Below, piece after piece: positions 7,045 through 8,057 of a DNA stretch of 8,057 bases. Within the stretch, counting starts at the first letter, position 1. Each line of letters begins with the position of its first letter. The stretch comes from Flammeovirgaceae bacterium UBA5008 (GTDB lineage: Bacteria > Bacteroidota > Bacteroidia > Cytophagales > Cyclobacteriaceae): NCBI GenBank assembly GCA_002398365.1, contig DGYK01000031.1, positions 217,439 through 225,495 of the forward strand, written 5' to 3'. A program made the translations under genes and the position numbers. The notes beneath the pieces were generated by a model. The model searched no databases, was not told the DNA's origin, and worked only from the letters and a program-made list of their open reading frames with translations.

Positions 7045-7470
7045 ATGAATAAACTCCTTCAACATACGCCCTATCGATCAGGTGAAGCACTTGCTGCCTT
7101 GCGATTCATGCTTGGTTTCATGATGGCGTGGCATGGATTTGAAGTATTCAATTCGGCAAAAATGAATGACTATGTGAAGTGGATGAATGAAATTCATTTT
7201 TTTCTTCCCGACATATCACCTTACCTGGGAAAAGGAGCTGAATTTTTTGCCGGTGTATTTTTAATGATTGGCCTCTTTACTCGAATGGCTGCATTGGTAA
7301 TAGTTGCAACCATGAGCGGTATCACTTTTGGAATTGGTCAGGGAAGAATTTTAATGGAAGATCAACATCCTTTTCTTTTTGTCATCATAGCAGCCTTATA
7401 TCTGTTTCTGGGTGGGGGCGAATATAGTTTGGATAAAATGTTTTTTGATAAATCAGATAAAGTCAAATGA
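7045..7470 (+). CDS. DoxX-family inner-membrane protein
   Basis: A small 141-residue membrane protein with four hydrophobic segments, roughly residues 17-37, 62-79, 81-99 and 108-124, the normal DoxX layout and length. Family-like features are Arg20 and the HG pair (30-31) in the first helix, GKGAEFFAGVFLMIGLFTR (62-80) in the second, and the closing GGGEYSLD (123-130). DoxX proteins are linked to redox functions in the membrane, but the biochemical role of most members, including this one, is not known. It starts four bases after the oxidoreductase stop and overlaps the next gene by four bases (ATGA), so translation is likely coupled. The pairing with an exported oxidoreductase suggests a joint redox step, which is inference only. 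Confidence 0.87.
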   Translation: MNKLLQHTPYRSGEALAALRFMLGFMMAWHGFEVFNSAKMNDYVKWMNEIHFFLPDISPYLGKGAEFFAGVFLMIGLFTRMAALVIVATMSGITFGIGQGRILMEDQHPFLFVIIAALYLFLGGGEYSLDKMFFDKSDKVK

Positions 7471-8057
7471 GTCGTGCGGGTATACTTTTTCTCATAACTA
7501 TTATTTTATGGTCATGCGGCCACGATCCGGTAGGATATATGGAAATTCCAGACACCTATTGTAATCCGGTAAATCTGGATTATGCGTATATCCCATCAAC
7601 ACATAAGTATTACGCACAAGATCAATCACATCGCAGCACGGCCGATCCGGTAGTTGTTAAATTGCGCGATACACTTTATCTCTTTTCAACCAATCAAAAT
7701 GGCTATTGGTGGAGTGCGGATATGCGTGCATGGAACTTTGTCAAGCAAGATTTTCAGCGCAATGGTAGAGCGGGCGATAATGTGTGCGCTCCGGGAGCGT
7801 GGGCGTGGGGTGATAGCTTATTGTTCATTCCATCATTTGCCGCACCTGATCCAATGCCGCTCTATCTTTCGACAGACCCCGTTCATGCCAAATGGCAAAT
7901 CCTTACCGACTCATTTCAAATCGCTACCTGGGATCCTTCTTTTTTTAGAGATGATGATGGTAAGAAATATGTGTACTGGGGTAGCAGCAATACAAAACCC
8001 TTGTACGGAAGTGAACTTTCTAACTTTAAACCCACGGGAGAAACAAAAGAACTTTTG
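7467..8057 (+). CDS. GH43-like glycosidase lipoprotein, N-terminal part (cut by window end)
   Basis: An open frame starts at the ATG inside the ATGA overlap with the DoxX stop and runs 197 codons to the window edge without a stop. The N-terminus is a lipoprotein signal with lipobox LWS-C (cysteine 17). The visible part looks like the first blades of a five-bladed beta-propeller of the GH43 type. The segment STADPVVV places Asp60 as the candidate catalytic base, followed by the strand LYLFSTNQNGYWWS and CAPGAWAWGDSLLF (107-120). WDPSFFRDDDGKKYVYWGS (155-173) gives Asp156 as the candidate pKa-modulating Asp. The general acid Glu would lie beyond the window, so catalytic competence cannot be judged. 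GH43 enzymes commonly remove arabinose, xylose or galactose units, but related propellers have other activities. An envelope location is likely from the signal. It is the last visible gene of a tightly packed operon with the GH144-like enzymes. Confidence 0.82.
   Translation, partial: MSRAGILFLITIILWSCGHDPVGYMEIPDTYCNPVNLDYAYIPSTHKYYAQDQSHRSTADPVVVKLRDTLYLFSTNQNGYWWSADMRAWNFVKQDFQRNGRAGDNVCAPGAWAWGDSLLFIPSFAAPDPMPLYLSTDPVHAKWQILTDSFQIATWDPSFFRDDDGKKYVYWGSSNTKPLYGSELSNFKPTGETKELL

Noticed and set aside
1..8057. CRISPR array, tRNA, insertion sequence or inverted-repeat ends
   Set aside because: No regularly spaced repeats, cloverleaf sequence, transposase motif or matching terminal repeats were seen; the long similarity between 3241-4440 and 4590-5850 is a gene duplication.

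Overview
This window looks like part of a polysaccharide utilization locus (PUL) from a member of the Bacteroidota. The reasons are a SusC C-terminal tail followed directly by a SusD/RagB lipoprotein, several lipoprotein signal peptides with acidic residues just after the cysteine, AT-rich spacers without strong Shine-Dalgarno sequences, and a moderate-to-low GC content. I cannot name the genus. Every supported gene is on the + strand.

Layout: bases 1-20 are the last codons of a susC-like gene. Bases 40-1515 encode SusD and 1543-2400 a LamG-domain lipoprotein that takes the place of SusE/SusF. A 10-bp hairpin with a T-rich tail (2423-2458) ends this first block. The second block starts only 14 bases later with a GTG codon. 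It holds two tandem paralogous glycoside hydrolases of the 'glycoamylase' PF10091 / GH144 type: 2473-4443, a lipoprotein with two Ig-like domains, and 4464-5873, a soluble exported form. An exported Gfo/Idh/MocA oxidoreductase (5874-7040), a DoxX-family membrane protein (7045-7470) and the start of a GH43-like lipoprotein cut by the window end (7467 onward) follow. Gaps in the second block are 20, 0, 4 and -4 bases, so it reads as one operon.

Inferred working model: the SusCD pair imports an oligosaccharide and the LamG lipoprotein may help capture glycan at the surface. The lipoprotein GH144-like enzyme would cut polymer outside and the soluble GH144-like enzyme would trim oligomers in the periplasm. 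GH144 members characterised so far act on beta-1,2-glucan, which makes it the leading substrate guess. The GH43-like protein suggests a decorated or more complex substrate, and the oxidoreductase/DoxX pair suggests an envelope redox step on a sugar. No regulator, GH3 beta-glucosidase, tRNA, rRNA, CRISPR array or mobile element is visible. No gap between genes exceeds about 75 bases, so there is no long unexplained non-coding stretch.
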